A stretch of DNA of 64,000 nt from Pterois miles (lineage: Eukaryota; Chordata; Actinopteri; Perciformes; Scorpaenidae). This document shows positions 53,003 through 63,868 of the stretch, one piece after another. The position numbers were made by a program, and so were the translations under genes. The notes beneath the pieces were generated by a model. That model searched no databases and had not been told where the DNA came from. It worked only from the letters and a program-made list of their open reading frames with translations. Location of the stretch: contig CAMQGK010000416.1 of the NCBI GenBank assembly GCA_947000775.1, forward strand, positions 1,680,001 to 1,744,000, in the 5' to 3' direction. Positions within the stretch are counted from its first letter, which is position 1; each line of letters starts with the position of its first letter.

Positions 53003-54245
53003 AGTAGCAGTGTGTAGGATCTGGTGGTGTCTAATGGTGAGTTTGCAGATCGTAACCAACTGAAGCCTCTCTGATGCGCCAAGTGTGAGAAGAACTAAGG
53101 CGGCTGACGCAAAAGCGTGGAATGGCCCTTTCTAGAGCCAGTTGTTGTTAGAGTAGTGTAGGTCATCAGAGCAGATCCAGTGTGTGAAGTGTGGGTGTAT
53201 GTGGGAGGTGAGTGGTGAAGCAACAGAGAGGGTGGCGGCGATGGCAACGAGTAATGTTAATGACTCCGGATCACACAAATAACACACCAAAAGCACGAAC
53301 GGCTTTCTTATTGCACACTTTTGCCTTGCCCATTATTGTGCCATTCATACGCATTTCGTGCCGCCAGGCTGGGTGGCTAGAGCCTTTCCCAGCATCCCAC
53401 ACACAAAAGCAGCTATAGAAAGAGGAGTGCAGTAGTAAGACTTTTGAATTAAACCATGCAATTTCACTTCTTTTTGAAGGCTGTGAACGTTTTCATATTC
53501 TGTAAATCAAAAGAGCAGATTCAGAAAACTTTTAAATAAAGTTATCACAAACGGTTCACTAATTATTTGACAAAAAGGAGCTTATAATACTAATGATGGC
53601 CTTGACCCTGGGCTCCCATCTAGACCCCCTACCTGATCATTCTCCAGTTCTCTCTACTCTAGCTCACCTGAACCAGCTCAGTCCTGATCCAACTGTAAGG
53701 ACAGCTGAGTAGCATCAAGTGCATCAGGTGTGTTCAAAACCTAATGTGATGATTTACTTAACACTGCCTGGAGCCAATGAACCGATGAAGATGACAGTGG
53801 TGTGTACAGTAAATCTGTACTGTGAACTGTGAAAACTCTTCTTTTACAGATTTACAGTGTATAGAAATCTAACACAGGAATAGTACTTAAACAGCAATGT
53901 TCTTGTACTTATTTGTCGTTCAGGTAGGGTGATGAACATTGTCTTATCAGTGTTTATCATCACTCATTGATGAACAAACAGTTCAGACCCTTTCTACTCG
54001 TTGGCCTAGTATACTTCATACCTAAATTTGTTTCCCATTCAGAGAGATTTACTGTGCACCCTGTTACCAGTGGTTACATTGATTGTTTAAGTCAACGTTG
54101 GCTAGCTAGTTGAGCCATTTTTTTTTTTTAGCAGTGCCGCGCTGTACAGGCAGGATGTAAATATTGTAGCGATAAATTACAGCACCCTCCTCACCCCCCG
54201 TCCCATCCCATGCGTAGGCTCGTCCAGATGCTCTCCACATTGTTT
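53003..54245. repeat. Composite of fish interspersed repeats
   Basis: The left part begins 'agcagtgtgtaggatctgg', continues 'tttgcagatcgtaaccaact', and matches 33660-33790 in its 'ccaagtgtg.gagaac' string. At 53500-53545 and 54160-54235 it shares strings with 38170-38350. Between them (53600-53900) lies sequence with 'agctcacctgaaccagctca' and nothing recognisable. A poly-T run is at 54118-54129. No reading frame of note. Confidence 0.45.
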
Positions 54246-54949
54246 TTACCTTTATAAGGCTTAGGCAAGGTGCAAAAACACCCAAGCTGTATAATGACAC
54301 AGAAAACCCTGAACAAAATGGAAAAAATGCAGGTCTGCATTTTAGTCAGACAGAGGTGAGTGTGTTCCTTCCACGCCGGTGTGGTTTCTAAAGGTCAATG
54401 TTAAGCATCCCTCTGGGAGTGTATGATACCGTCATGAGTCTTCAAGCCCTTAGCCCACCTCATGCCTGATCTGCTGTGACCACATTCTGCTGTCCAGGTT
54501 GGTTATAAGGCCAGACAATAATACCAGATCTTGCTACTGTTCTGTGATCATTACCATATGGAGAGCCCAATGCAGCTGAAAACCCTTTCTGTGTCCATTT
54601 CCTCTCAAACAGTCCTGACATCCTGAATAATCCAATAACTCCCAAAAAATTATGTCCTGTGGCAGCACAAGGTGATGCAGCTTGGACACTGCTGTGGGGT
54701 GATTGTTCCCTTGAGTGATAAACATTAAAATATCCATATGCACTATTACTGATCACAAAACATCGTTAACTACTCACCAGTGATAATGAACCGGTGGTCA
54801 GTGAAAAAGGCTGTGGGAACAACTTGTGACTAGTTCAGCAGCCCAACCTGTGCAACAATGGAAGCCAAATGTAGGGTTTCTATTTGGTTGCAAACTTGCC
54901 ACTTTATCCGTTTAAACGCACTGAATTAGATTTTAGAATATTTATAGTG

Positions 54950-54956
<7 letters not shown>

Positions 54957-54989
<33 letters not shown>
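54957..54989. repeat. (CA)n microsatellite at hAT left border
   Basis: About 33 bp of CA directly against the left inverted end of the hAT element at 54988. The bases 'atatatacac' precede it, and a similar 'atatatacac' follows the right end of the element. Confidence 0.95.
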
Positions 54990-54991
<2 letters not shown>

Positions 54992-55087
54992 GGTGGGCAC
55001 AGTTAAACAGTAAAAAAAACGAACTGTTCGGTTCGCTAGTCACGGTTCATGTATGTACCATTCTCAAACTTCTCAGTTGGTAGAGAC

Positions 55088-55376
55088 AATGATGAAGAAG
55101 AAGAAGAAGAACAACCTTTCTTAGTCCCACGAGGGGAAATGAATGACCTGAAATACATACATGCACAAACAGGACCCATATACATGCATTAATGGAGACA
55201 AGCGCAGCCCGAGCAGTTGGGGGTTTGGTGCCTTGCTCACCTCGGCAGTGCCCAAGAGGTAAAATGGCACCTCTCCAACTACCAGTTAACACTGTTCTTG
55301 GTCCATGTTGGGACTTGAACCGGTGACCCTCCGATTCCCAAGCCAACTCCCTACAAACTGAGCTACTGCCGCCCCC
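55088..55376 (-). mobile_element. tRNA-derived SINE, near full length
   Basis: Read on the minus strand, the head 'ggcagtagctcagtttgtag' gives a box A-like sequence. It is followed about 30 bases later by a box B-like 'ggttcaagtcc', the internal RNA polymerase III promoter of a tRNA-derived SINE. The body has 'cgaggtgagcaaggcaccaa' and 'gggctgcgcttgtctccatt', then 'tttcccctcgtgggactaag', and a (TTC)n tail at about 55094-55109. The same body lies truncated at 14722-14925. It lies within the hAT element and ends 11 bases from the tRNA-Glu gene. Confidence 0.82.
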
Positions 55377-55381
55377 AAAAC
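55377..55381 (-). terminator. Pol III T-run downstream of tRNA-Glu
   Basis: On the minus strand the mature tRNA end is followed by 'catgcg' and then TTTT (plus-strand 'aaaa' at 55377-55380). This is the minimum vertebrate RNA polymerase III termination signal at a normal distance. It falls in the short gap between the tRNA gene and the SINE. Confidence 0.6.
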
Positions 55382-55386
55382 GCATG

Positions 55387-55458
55387 TTCCCATACCGGGA
55401 GTCGAACCCGGGCCGCCTGGGTGAAAACCAGGAATCCTAACCGCTAGACCATATGGGA
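55387..55458 (-). tRNA. tRNA-Glu (anticodon UUC)
   Basis: The 72-nt minus-strand sequence begins TCCCATATGGTCTAGCGG and folds into a full cloverleaf. The acceptor stem pairs TCCCATA with TATGGGA and the discriminator is A. The anticodon arm is CCTGG-TTTTCAC-CCAGG with anticodon TTC at 55423-55425. The T arm CCGGG-TTCGACT-CCCGG contains a good box B. It is nearly identical to the vertebrate nuclear tRNA-Glu(UUC) as I remember it. A TTTT run begins about six bases after the 3' end, a suitable Pol III terminator. No mismatch is seen in any stem, so it could be functional. It is antisense to bcas3 and within a transposon remnant. Confidence 0.95.
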
Positions 55459-56117
55459 CATGAAGTGCAGAGTACGGCTGTGGTTCTGAAATGACGTGAT
55501 AGGAAATGACCTGTGGACATGATAAAGATAGACAAAGTTGTTTCACTTTGCTGTGTGGGAGCATTAAGGATTTGGTGTTACCTATGACAGTGACGGGAAA
55601 AAGTGGTGGATAAAACGTCAACCGTGTGTAAGCACTGTGCAACACATGTGGCTTAAGCTAACAGCAATACTTCCAATATGATGATCCCAGCAGCATTTAA
55701 ACAGCCTTTACAGAATTATGAAAGAAGTGTCCAACACAGACCATGTAGCTGTGACTACAGACGGACAGACATCCAGGGCTAAATGTGGACAAACTCATCT
55801 TCTAGCAGAACAACATGAAAACATGATGAACAGAGCAGAGTTGATCTGAATCAGTGTGTTTGGTTTATGCTGCACTTTATGTTGATGGCCTGAACCTCTG
55901 TGTTTTTTTTATTTATTATTATTTTTTAAAAAATCAGGGAATAGAGAAACACATGTTACTGTTGTTTAAAAGAAAAGGTCTAGTGCTGGCTGCCCTGATG
56001 CACTTTATGTTGATGGCCTGAGCCTATATTTTTTTTTTTTTTTTCCAGCAATTGAATCGAAGTCCAATTTGGATAGCCACAAGTTTTCAGAGGGGTACCC
56101 CCTCAAATGTTTGTGCT

Positions 56118-56243
56118 GGGCAGAGAGTAGGATAGAAGAAGAAGATGAAAGGGGGAAAGAGAGAAAATAAGCATGGAAAGAAGAAGAAGAGGAGAGGAGA
56201 AAAAGAGAAAGAAAAAAAAAAGAAAAAAGAAAAAGAAGAAAAA
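56118..56243. repeat. Polypurine (GA/AAG)n tract
   Basis: About 125 bp consist almost only of A and G, mostly AAG, AGA and poly-A words. It lies in the right part of the hAT remnant. The opposite-strand Phe-rich frame is an artefact. Confidence 0.9.
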
Positions 56244-57999
56244 CCGTGACCCCAAACCGTGAACCAAACCGTGAATGTTATGAACCGTCCCACCCCTAAT
56301 ATATACACATATGTACAGTATAGTTCCAGTATAAGTTAAAATCTATAGCAGCACAGTAACAAAATGATATCAAGCCACATTACAGTGGGTGTTAGAACGT
56401 AGCAGGTAGAAGATAAAATAAAAATCAAGAAGCTCAGCCTGAAGGTTCATTTAACATAAAGAAACCACTGTGTTTTATACTTTTTTAAGCCCGGACAGTA
56501 CAACTGTGGAACATTACAGTATCAGCATCACAGTGTCGCCTACATGTCAACGGCGACGGGGTAAACAGCAATTTAGCACAATGCTGGAAGGTACACGCTG
56601 CATCCCACCTGGATAGTGCTCTTGTACGTACTGTTGAATGCAACAGCTCTCTGGATGATGCTGCATTATGCTGCGCAAAACAGTTTATCTTTCTGATTAC
56701 AGTTTTTAGGGGAACCGTGTGTGGCGGCACTGTTCATCTAACTATGGAACAAACAATCTGTCTGTCTACCTGTCTGTCTGTATGTATGTATGTGTATGTG
56801 CATACGTCCTTTGCATATCTTGAGAAGCATTCAACTGAACTACTTCACACTTGGTGAGTGTATTTGTGGGATCCCAAGGATGGGCATTGTTGAATTTAGA
56901 CACTCACCACATTTTATATCATATATCAAATCATATTAATAAATTTTAACAAACAAGTGGGCAGTGGGGGCGGGGCTTCAGGGCTCTGCGAGTCGAGCAT
57001 GTTGTCCACAGCGGGCCTTTACAGGCCACGGCTCATTGACTGCAGTTCACTTTGCTGCTGGATGCTGGATATACTAACGTTACAACCAAACTCTTCTTCA
57101 CTTCCCTGGAGTCGATAACTGGTTATTGAGAACGCTGCAGTCGGCTCGCTCCGAATGGACACGCAATCTAAACGGCCAAAAATATAATTCAGCCTTTATT
57201 CATTTCTTTATTTACACATTTGATTTTCCTACTGTGACAAATCAAAATGTCTTGAGGACATAAAAAAAAGACCTGTTGTTGTCTTCTACATGTCTCATAC
57301 ATACATCCTATCCTTTTCAGGCAGCAAGATGAAGTAGAAAGGATGAAATAGAAAGGTGGTTGCATTGTGTACAGGGGATAACTAAGCAGGTGGACATCTT
57401 GTAACACCCATGTTTGTGAGGTTTTGACTGATTTTGGTTATTTTTTGAATATTTCATATACATCATTTGTCTGAGTAAAAATCATTTTCTCATTTCTGCT
57501 TCAAAAGTGGATGTTTTATTTATTTTAAGTCCCCCTTGCTTAGCTTCTTGCATGCAAAGCACTTCTATAAAGTCTGTGTTTACATAGATGTTGCTATGTA
57601 ATTTTCATATACTTGCCTCCAAGGTGTTTGATTTCTAGTCTTATACTGTTAGAAATCATCATTTCTTCTAAATCAGTTTCCAGCTGTTGTCATTTATGGA
57701 ACGCAGACACATTTAAATGTTGGTCTCAAGGTGCTACTTAATTCATGTAGTTCACATTTTGTGCCACCAAGTCTGGTTTTATTGGAAATGTGGTCTTAAT
57801 TCTGACAAAACTATAATTTAGTGTAAGCTTGGAATTAGCAATTTCCTTCTCCAGGGACTCATTTGGTTACAGGATTTAAACCAACACGTAATCTGAGTTT
57901 GATATGTCAAAGTGTTCAAACACGATACAGACTTGGAGACCAGACTCTGCTGTCCACTTTGTACCGTGTCTCAACATTGTTGTCTTTTTCTTTCTGAAG

Positions 58000-58124
58000 C
58001 AAAGTTAAGCCACCTCCTCAAATCTCCCCGAGCAAGTCCAGTGGAGGAGAGTTCTGCGTGGCTGCCATCTTTGCCTCATCTCGCTCCTGGTTCATCACCA
58101 ACCCCAACATGAAAAGAGAGAAAG
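58000..58124 (+). CDS. bcas3: bcas3 coding exon: start of C-terminal BCAS3 region
   Basis: Acceptor 'tctttttctttctgaag' with a strong pyrimidine tract; donor 'gttaga'. One base completes glycine, then 41 codons and one base follow. The translation includes KVKPPPQISPSKSSGGEFCV, AAIFASSRSWFITN and PNMKREK, which corresponds closely to vertebrate BCAS3. A longer open frame over the same bases (57912-58112) is out of frame with the gene and reads through the acceptor, so it is a shadow. The exon belongs to the part of the protein where the Pfam BCAS3 domain lies, after the propeller; I cannot place the domain boundary exactly. It is the first of three exons packed into 714 bp, in contrast to the very long introns before and after. 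Confidence 0.95.
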
Positions 58125-58368
58125 GTTAGACTACGGCCATAGGTGCTTTTTGCATTTTTCTGGAGTCAATATCATGGCAGAATCTAGATGTCTATCCAAA
58201 AGGGAATACCAAATGGGAAATGGATACAAAATCTTGACAAATGTTTAACTGCCTGCAGTTTCTCCCTCATTTTTAGTAATTCACTTTTTAATAATCATTT
58301 TAAGTAGTAGCAGAATTTTTTTTTTATTTACAGTCTTATTTCAGTCTTATTTCACATCCCGTTCATAG
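58125..58368. other. bcas3 intron, 244 bp
   Basis: A short intron with a poly-T stretch near 58318-58325 and a doubled 'cagtcttattt' string (58331-58350) before the acceptor. Nothing else is seen. Confidence 0.9.
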
Positions 58369-58534
58369 ATCAGACCAGGCAGTCCGTCGTCGACTCGCTG
58401 TACATCATCAGTTGCTATGGTAACTTGGTGGAGCATGTCCTGGAGCCTCGACCAATTAGCACTGCTCAAAAGATTAGTGATGACACACCTTTGGAGCTCA
58501 GCACCTGTCCACGGGCCTGCTGGACTCTAGCCAG
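58369..58534 (+). CDS. bcas3: bcas3 coding exon: BCAS3 domain
   Basis: Acceptor 'cccgttcatag', donor 'gtaata'. Two bases complete the aspartate codon from the preceding exon, followed by 54 codons and two bases. Recognisable strings are QSVVDSLYIISCYGNLVEH, VLEPRPISTAQKISDDTPLE and ACWTLAR. The module SLYIISCYG-LVEH, followed by EPRP and the ISDDTPLE acidic stretch, is diagnostic of BCAS3. The intron before it is 244 bp and the one after it only 81 bp. Both are small enough for intron-definition splicing, unlike the rest of this gene. No frame disruption is visible. Confidence 0.95.
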
Positions 58535-58615
58535 GTAATACTGTATTGACCACTTTATCCTAGAAAAATTGCCTCTATACAGTCGGCCTCATAGCTGATT
58601 TGTCTTTTGGAACAG

Positions 58616-58713
58616 GACTCCACAGTGGAATGAGCTGCAGCCACCCTTCAACTCCAACCACCCCTTGGTGTTGGCCTCAGACCTGGTGCAGTATTATCAG
58701 TATCTTCTGGCTG
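58616..58713 (+). CDS. bcas3: bcas3 coding exon: BCAS3 domain, last exon in window
   Basis: Acceptor 'ttttggaacag', strong donor 'gtaagt'. One base completes arginine, then 32 codons (TPQWNELQPPFNSNHPLVLA, SDLVQYYQYLLA) and one base of a glycine codon. The WNELQPPFN-NHPL and VQYYQ-LLAG strings match BCAS3. A longer open frame running through the donor to 58868 is an intron read-through and not protein. The next exon should open in the family's 'G-VPPGSPGP' region. I read the remaining 5.2 kb and did not find it, so it probably lies beyond the window. Confidence 0.94.
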
Positions 58714-59989
58714 GTAAGTGCTCACCAAATCCCTCTTTTTGTGTTCATTGGTTTACACAAACAAGCGTGTTCACAGTAACAAGTCATGTTCATATACAAT
58801 GCAAAGCAAAAATGTATTTGCAATTTTGCTCTTCTCAAATCCGTAAATCAGACCTGCAGACACTATAAGTCAGAATAGAAACACGAGGACTGCCCCAGTT
58901 TTCATAGAGAATGGCTCATTTTTCTTCAAACAAAAACTTCTTCAGAATGATTTGAAAGATGTGATCACATAAAAATCCTACCTGTTGTGGCTTTATGATT
59001 ATTCTTAATAATATGATGGCATATTAAAAGAAGTACGGACAGTGCAGAATCAATCATGATAAAATAGTAAAAAAAAAAAAAAAAAGGTTTTGTAAGTCCT
59101 TTTGTCCTGGAAGTTTCAGACTGATCAACATTTCAACTAAATATACTTTTAGTTTTAGATTTTTCTCAGCTTTTTCTTTTGTGCTAAATTGCTGACATTA
59201 TTTTCACAGATTTCAGCATTTTTCATTGAATATTAATGCCAAAATAGTATGCTAATGAGCTTATTTTTTCCCTTCATTCCAATACACCATTGTCAAATTA
59301 GCTAGTAGTACTATTTGCAAAACGTACTGTATTGATTTGCTTGAAAATGGAGTTTGGTGTATTTGCATATAGTGCATGTACTTTTGTGTTTCTTATATGT
59401 ATGTATCAACATGTAGGAAAGCACAGGTCTCTGTATGTTTTGGTTGCACAGGCTAACACAGCCATGTGTTTTATTTTTTTTTTTTTTTCCTGTATGTACT
59501 GTATGCATCATTAGTCAAGGGGTGACCCCTATTCCCCGCTGATTTTCCGTGTTGACTGCGTTGAAAGCCAGTCCTCAGCCTCTTATTGGTGCCACATGCT
59601 GAGAAGAGACTTCTCCAGTCAGCAGCCATAACATTTCCTTTCTCAAAGACTTTGATGAAAGGTGCTTCCACTATTTCTCCTATTTCATATCTATTGAGTC
59701 CTGTCAAGAAGTAATTTCCATTCTTCTGTTCAGTGCTGCATCTTGAATCCTTCCTCTGATGGCTACACTACATGCTAGCTTCAGGGCACGCGAACACAAT
59801 GCTATAAGATGCCACACTCCGACCAATTAGCTGACACCCTAAACTCTCTGTAATTCAATAAAAAGTGCAGAGCAGTGAGCACTTTAGGTTGCCCTCTGAA
59901 AGGCCAATCCACAAAAACACAGAGTGCACACGGATGGCCACACACGGAATCAATCCACCCCCTTGAATAGGCTGGCTCCATAATTATAA

Positions 59990-60380
59990 ACACACAAAAT
60001 CTGTAATTAGCTCATGCGACTGCTCCAGGGTAAGTGGTAGCTGTGTTTACCCTAATCTCTCTACTCGTCTCCATTGACTTCTGCAGTGCTCCCGGTCTTA
60101 CTGGTAGGATATTTTCTCAAATTAGTGCTAATGGTCTCTTCTAGTGTCAGAGCGATGAGGACACGTTGGAGTGACGGGCATGCGCCTCAGCTTATTCCAC
60201 CATTCTCTTTGCCAGCATGGGTAGCGGAACAGGCTGCATAATGAGAGAGATTCATTGCATTAACATTTACATCCAATTAACAATAGCCAGATAACACTGC
60301 TGCGCCTCTTTATTCCCCAGTCCGACCAAGCGTGATCCAATGTGAGGTCATGATGCTATAAACATAATTGTTCAGCCCTC
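59990..60380. promoter_or_regulatory. Candidate conserved non-coding element
   Basis: Repeat-free, complex intronic sequence with a 'ctgtaattagctc' homeodomain-type site near 60001 and a 'ccaattaacaat' string near 60273. It also has 'caaattagtgctaatgg', a small palindrome, near 60118. There is no open frame with recognisable protein. The regulatory assignment is inferred from composition and from bcas3 being a known host of enhancers in vertebrates. Conservation was not tested. Confidence 0.25.
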
Positions 60381-61589
60381 TACCCACTTTGTGCGCTCCT
60401 GCCATTTTCCCTCCGGGTCAGCGTCCTAGACAGCACCAACACCGACCGAGTTGCTCAGAGTGCAACCTTTCATTTCTGCGCTTTGCAGCCGAGCACAATC
60501 TCTCAACATCCTGTTCCTCAGCATGCGTCCCCTTGCCAGCCCTCTTCTCTGCTGATTCCTCCAGGGCTTGGCAGCGTTAGAGAGAAGTGATCCAGGAGAA
60601 AGAGTCGATTTGACCTTAGGATGAATTACAGCACAGCCATATGCCCCTTGTCCAGTTGCCTCTTGCTGTGCATAAAGATCATGCCGCTGCAGACAAAACT
60701 GAAAAGACAAACAGTTTTTACTTGCAGAACAAATTGTACTATCTAGGTCTAATTTACATTGGTGATACAACCATCACACAAGAGAACAAGTAGTGAGAAA
60801 GGAAATAAGACGAAGGTTTTTACTAATAAACAGACATGCTGAAAGAATCAAAGAATAAGTGTAAGCAGTCTATATTAATATTCCCTTTTGTTAATTGGCT
60901 AATGGACAGATTGTGTCTCCAAAAAGGTGACACAAGGCAAAGAGGTGGCAGCGCTTGATTGACAGGCCATGGTCTCTGGTCTCGTGGCTCTATATTGGAT
61001 GACCCAGGCTGATTAAAAATGCAGTATGCAGGGAAAGGAATAGGAAGGGGAGAGGAAGGGCCGGGGTCAGGCCAGACCGGAGCCTCCAGGACGGGATGAT
61101 AAAAGGCAGCAGTGGCGCCACTTCATGGTCACTATCTCCACCTGTCCATCTGTAGCAGCTACTGGCAGCACTCAGCCTCGCAGAGGACAGCAGCATGCAG
61201 CACTGCCTTGGAGAGATAAGGAAGAAAGAGACGCACATTATACAGTATACTCACAAATAGAGGAGATGCTGTAGTACGATCTGGCTTAATAAAAGCAGTC
61301 TGGAGCCAAGTTTTTAGTGTTTGGGGAATCCTCTATTGCAGGATTCGTGTCTGCGTCTCTAAAAGTACCCATTTGTGTATTAGGCAGTTGCATGAATAGT
61401 TCTTTTTTTTTTTTTTTTGGCCAGAGGTGTTGGAGCTGAGTAATAACAGAATGACTACTCTAATCCCTATCATAACAGTGTCTGTACTTTGATGAATGTG
61501 AGGTTTTCACACCCTCATTAGCTACATTCAGACTTTTTATTCAGAGTGGGTTTTTTCCACGTATGATTTTTTTTTTTTTTTTTTTTTTG

Positions 61590-62140
61590 CAAGGTGATAT
61601 TTACCTAGCTGTCCGCAATATGTTTTCCAACACCTCGTTCCCCTCACCGCAAAGTTGCTCTGAAGCAAACAAACCAGTGAATAATTTACCACCTGGATAT
61701 CTGGCTGGCTCCTTTGAGCCTGGCGATGATGGCAGCAACAGAGGCTATGCTTTTTGGCCGCAGCCCTCCCCTCCCTACCTGTCATATAATGTGCTAATTG
61801 TGGAGACTGACTGACTGGCTGGCTCGGCTGCTCTCTTGGGACTTTGAGGCCCATGACAGGCCAGCCACAGTTGCCTCGTCAATAGATCTAATTGCACCAA
61901 GAGAGGGGCCAGAGTGAAGGCCTTGGAGCATCAGGCATTTGGTAAAGAGAAACCATGGCGCCATGACTGGGTCAGTAATCAAAGAGAGGCAGAGAAAGGA
62001 TGGGGTAAGTGTAGCGCTGGCTGAATGAAGGAACTGTCAGTCAAATACGCCTTGAATGACATATAATGACTAAGCTATCCCAGTCTGTCAGAATGCCAGC
62101 GCCTATCTGCCAGAGCACTACTCAGAAGAGGAAAGTGAGA
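61590..62140. promoter_or_regulatory. Candidate conserved non-coding element
   Basis: A repeat-free block with balanced composition follows a poly-T run at 61567-61588. It contains 'aataatttaccacctgg' and 'tcatataatgtgctaattg', the latter a homeobox/POU-like word. The open frames over it are short and unlike known proteins. It is proposed only because of its complex, unrepetitive texture within an intron where enhancers are expected. Confidence 0.22.
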
Positions 62141-63815
62141 AGAGAGACAGGTGGAGCAGTCGAGAAAGAGCCTAGCAAGTGAAATGTCTGGCAGCCAAGT
62201 GCAGCAGGTCAAAAACAGAGAGGATAAATAAAAGACTAACAAAATGAATCTCTAAAAATACAAATGAAAGAGATAAAGGTGAACAGAGCAGCCAGCCCAG
62301 ACAAGACGGCGATCCTCTGTCCACCGTGCAGCCAGCTCTCCAGATCTAGGAGATTGTTAGCCCCTTATCTAGCCCTGGAGATCGGCCTGTCCGGCCCCTG
62401 GCCCAAGGCTACATCAATACCTAGGCAGCCTTTGTTCTTGTTCTGACTCCCTGCTTCACTGCTTTGGCTAACAGGCCACTGGCCACCAGCCTTCAGCACA
62501 GAAAAACGCCACTCTCTCCACAGTCAATAGAGACTGTGACACAGACAAATCTGTTCCTCTGTGAAGCAGGGAACATTTTTCTGCTTATGTGGGTATGCAA
62601 GCACATCATTATCAGGGTGGTTATTGAAGAAAGGGACTAAAAACAAATTATTTATCCTATTAGTTAACAAGGCAGTTATGTCTGGGAATCATATTTTATG
62701 AATTACAAATTAAGCTTATCTTTGATATCAGCCATCATAAGAAAATAGTTTGTGTGGCATGGCTCTTCTGATAACAATGTTTGATTTTTCTGCTAATGCT
62801 GGTTGGAAGTACGTCTTATAATTACACCGTTGTTTTTTTTCATTTCTTCCTTTTTTAGGATTTTCACAGACACACAGACTTCACTCATACAAAAAAAACA
62901 TCCAAAATACATACAAATATAATGTAGAACATTTTATGGAAAATCACTCAAACTGTTTAAGAATGAAATAAGCAATCAAGACTTTTTTGTTGTGGGCTAA
63001 TTAATTATAACCTCATCACATCAATGCAAAATGTATATAGAAACATTACCACAGAACAACATGGCTTGGAGCTCACAGATGCAGAGATACCATGATGAAT
63101 GGTACAGAAAAAGCTCTGAATGTAAGTGAATGTATATCATGTACATCAGTGACTTTTAGTATGCATTACTATGCATTATTTCCCCCAATGTTTCCGGCCA
63201 TGGCAGAAAAGCTTAACTTCTGCCGCAATGCAATGAGACAAAAGTAACCAGTAACACATGCAAACATACATTTCTGGTAGTGTAGAATTTATCAAGCAAT
63301 CATCACACACTTTCCAGAGTTGTAGAGATCCTGTCACATAATGTCATAAATTGCTGTTTTGGTGTTTTTGCATCAGATAATCAGATGAATGAATCTGTTA
63401 CTCAAACGTAACACTTTGGCCTGCCACCTCTTGTCATTGTCATCCTAATTGTGAGTTCTTTTAGAAATTGTCCAACGATGCATAATTGGAGCCACAAAGG
63501 CATTATTAGTGGTGATAACATTAAGTACATTTTTCCAAAATCTCTGACTTTGAAATGTAATGAAATCATGCTTTTTCTCTGATGTTTCTTCAAATCAATC
63601 AATAACAAAATACAGTCATTAGTGTACTTCTAGTCATACATTCAGACTCCTGTCTTGAGTGCAGTGCAATAATTTTGCACTTAAAAAAATGTTTTCTGTG
63701 AAATTGCATTGACGTTCTGTCTTTTAAGAGCCAGTAATGAGCACTGTAAAAGCAGAAGGCCAAGTGGCTGAGATGGGTAGCTAGGACTGTAACTGCCCGG
63801 GTCAGTCTGGCTCCT

Positions 63816-63816
<1 letters not shown>

Positions 63817-63862
<46 letters not shown>
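63817..63862. repeat. (CA)n microsatellite
   Basis: About 46 bp of CA followed by 'ctcacacag'. Confidence 0.97.

Positions 63863-63868
<6 letters not shown>

Larger units (their letters stand above)
54988..56298 (+). mobile_element. hAT (ZBED-type) transposon remnant, interrupted
   Basis: The ends 'caggggtgggcac' (54988) and, inverted, 'taggggtgggacgg' (to 56298) are short hAT-type terminal repeats. Inside, on the + strand, frame pieces of a ZBED-like transposase are readable. A BED-finger half reads VDKTSTVCKHCATHVA with a CxxC pair at 55627-55638, then after a stop codon NTSNMM at 55666-55683. In another frame DHVAVTTDGQTSRA starts at 55739, where TTDG holds the first catalytic aspartate position. 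The rest of the enzyme is missing. A SINE and a tRNA gene split the left arm from the coding remnant, and a polypurine tract fills much of the right end. It is inactive. Confidence 0.72.

Noticed and set aside
55047..55645. Two reverse frames of 112 and 119 codons
   Set aside because: They are read through the SINE and the tRNA-Glu gene, so they are not protein-coding.
57912..58112. Open frame across the 58000 exon starting MFKHDTDLE
   Set aside because: It runs through the acceptor site in a frame different from the one that joins the neighbouring exons. The spliced frame gives conserved Bcas3.
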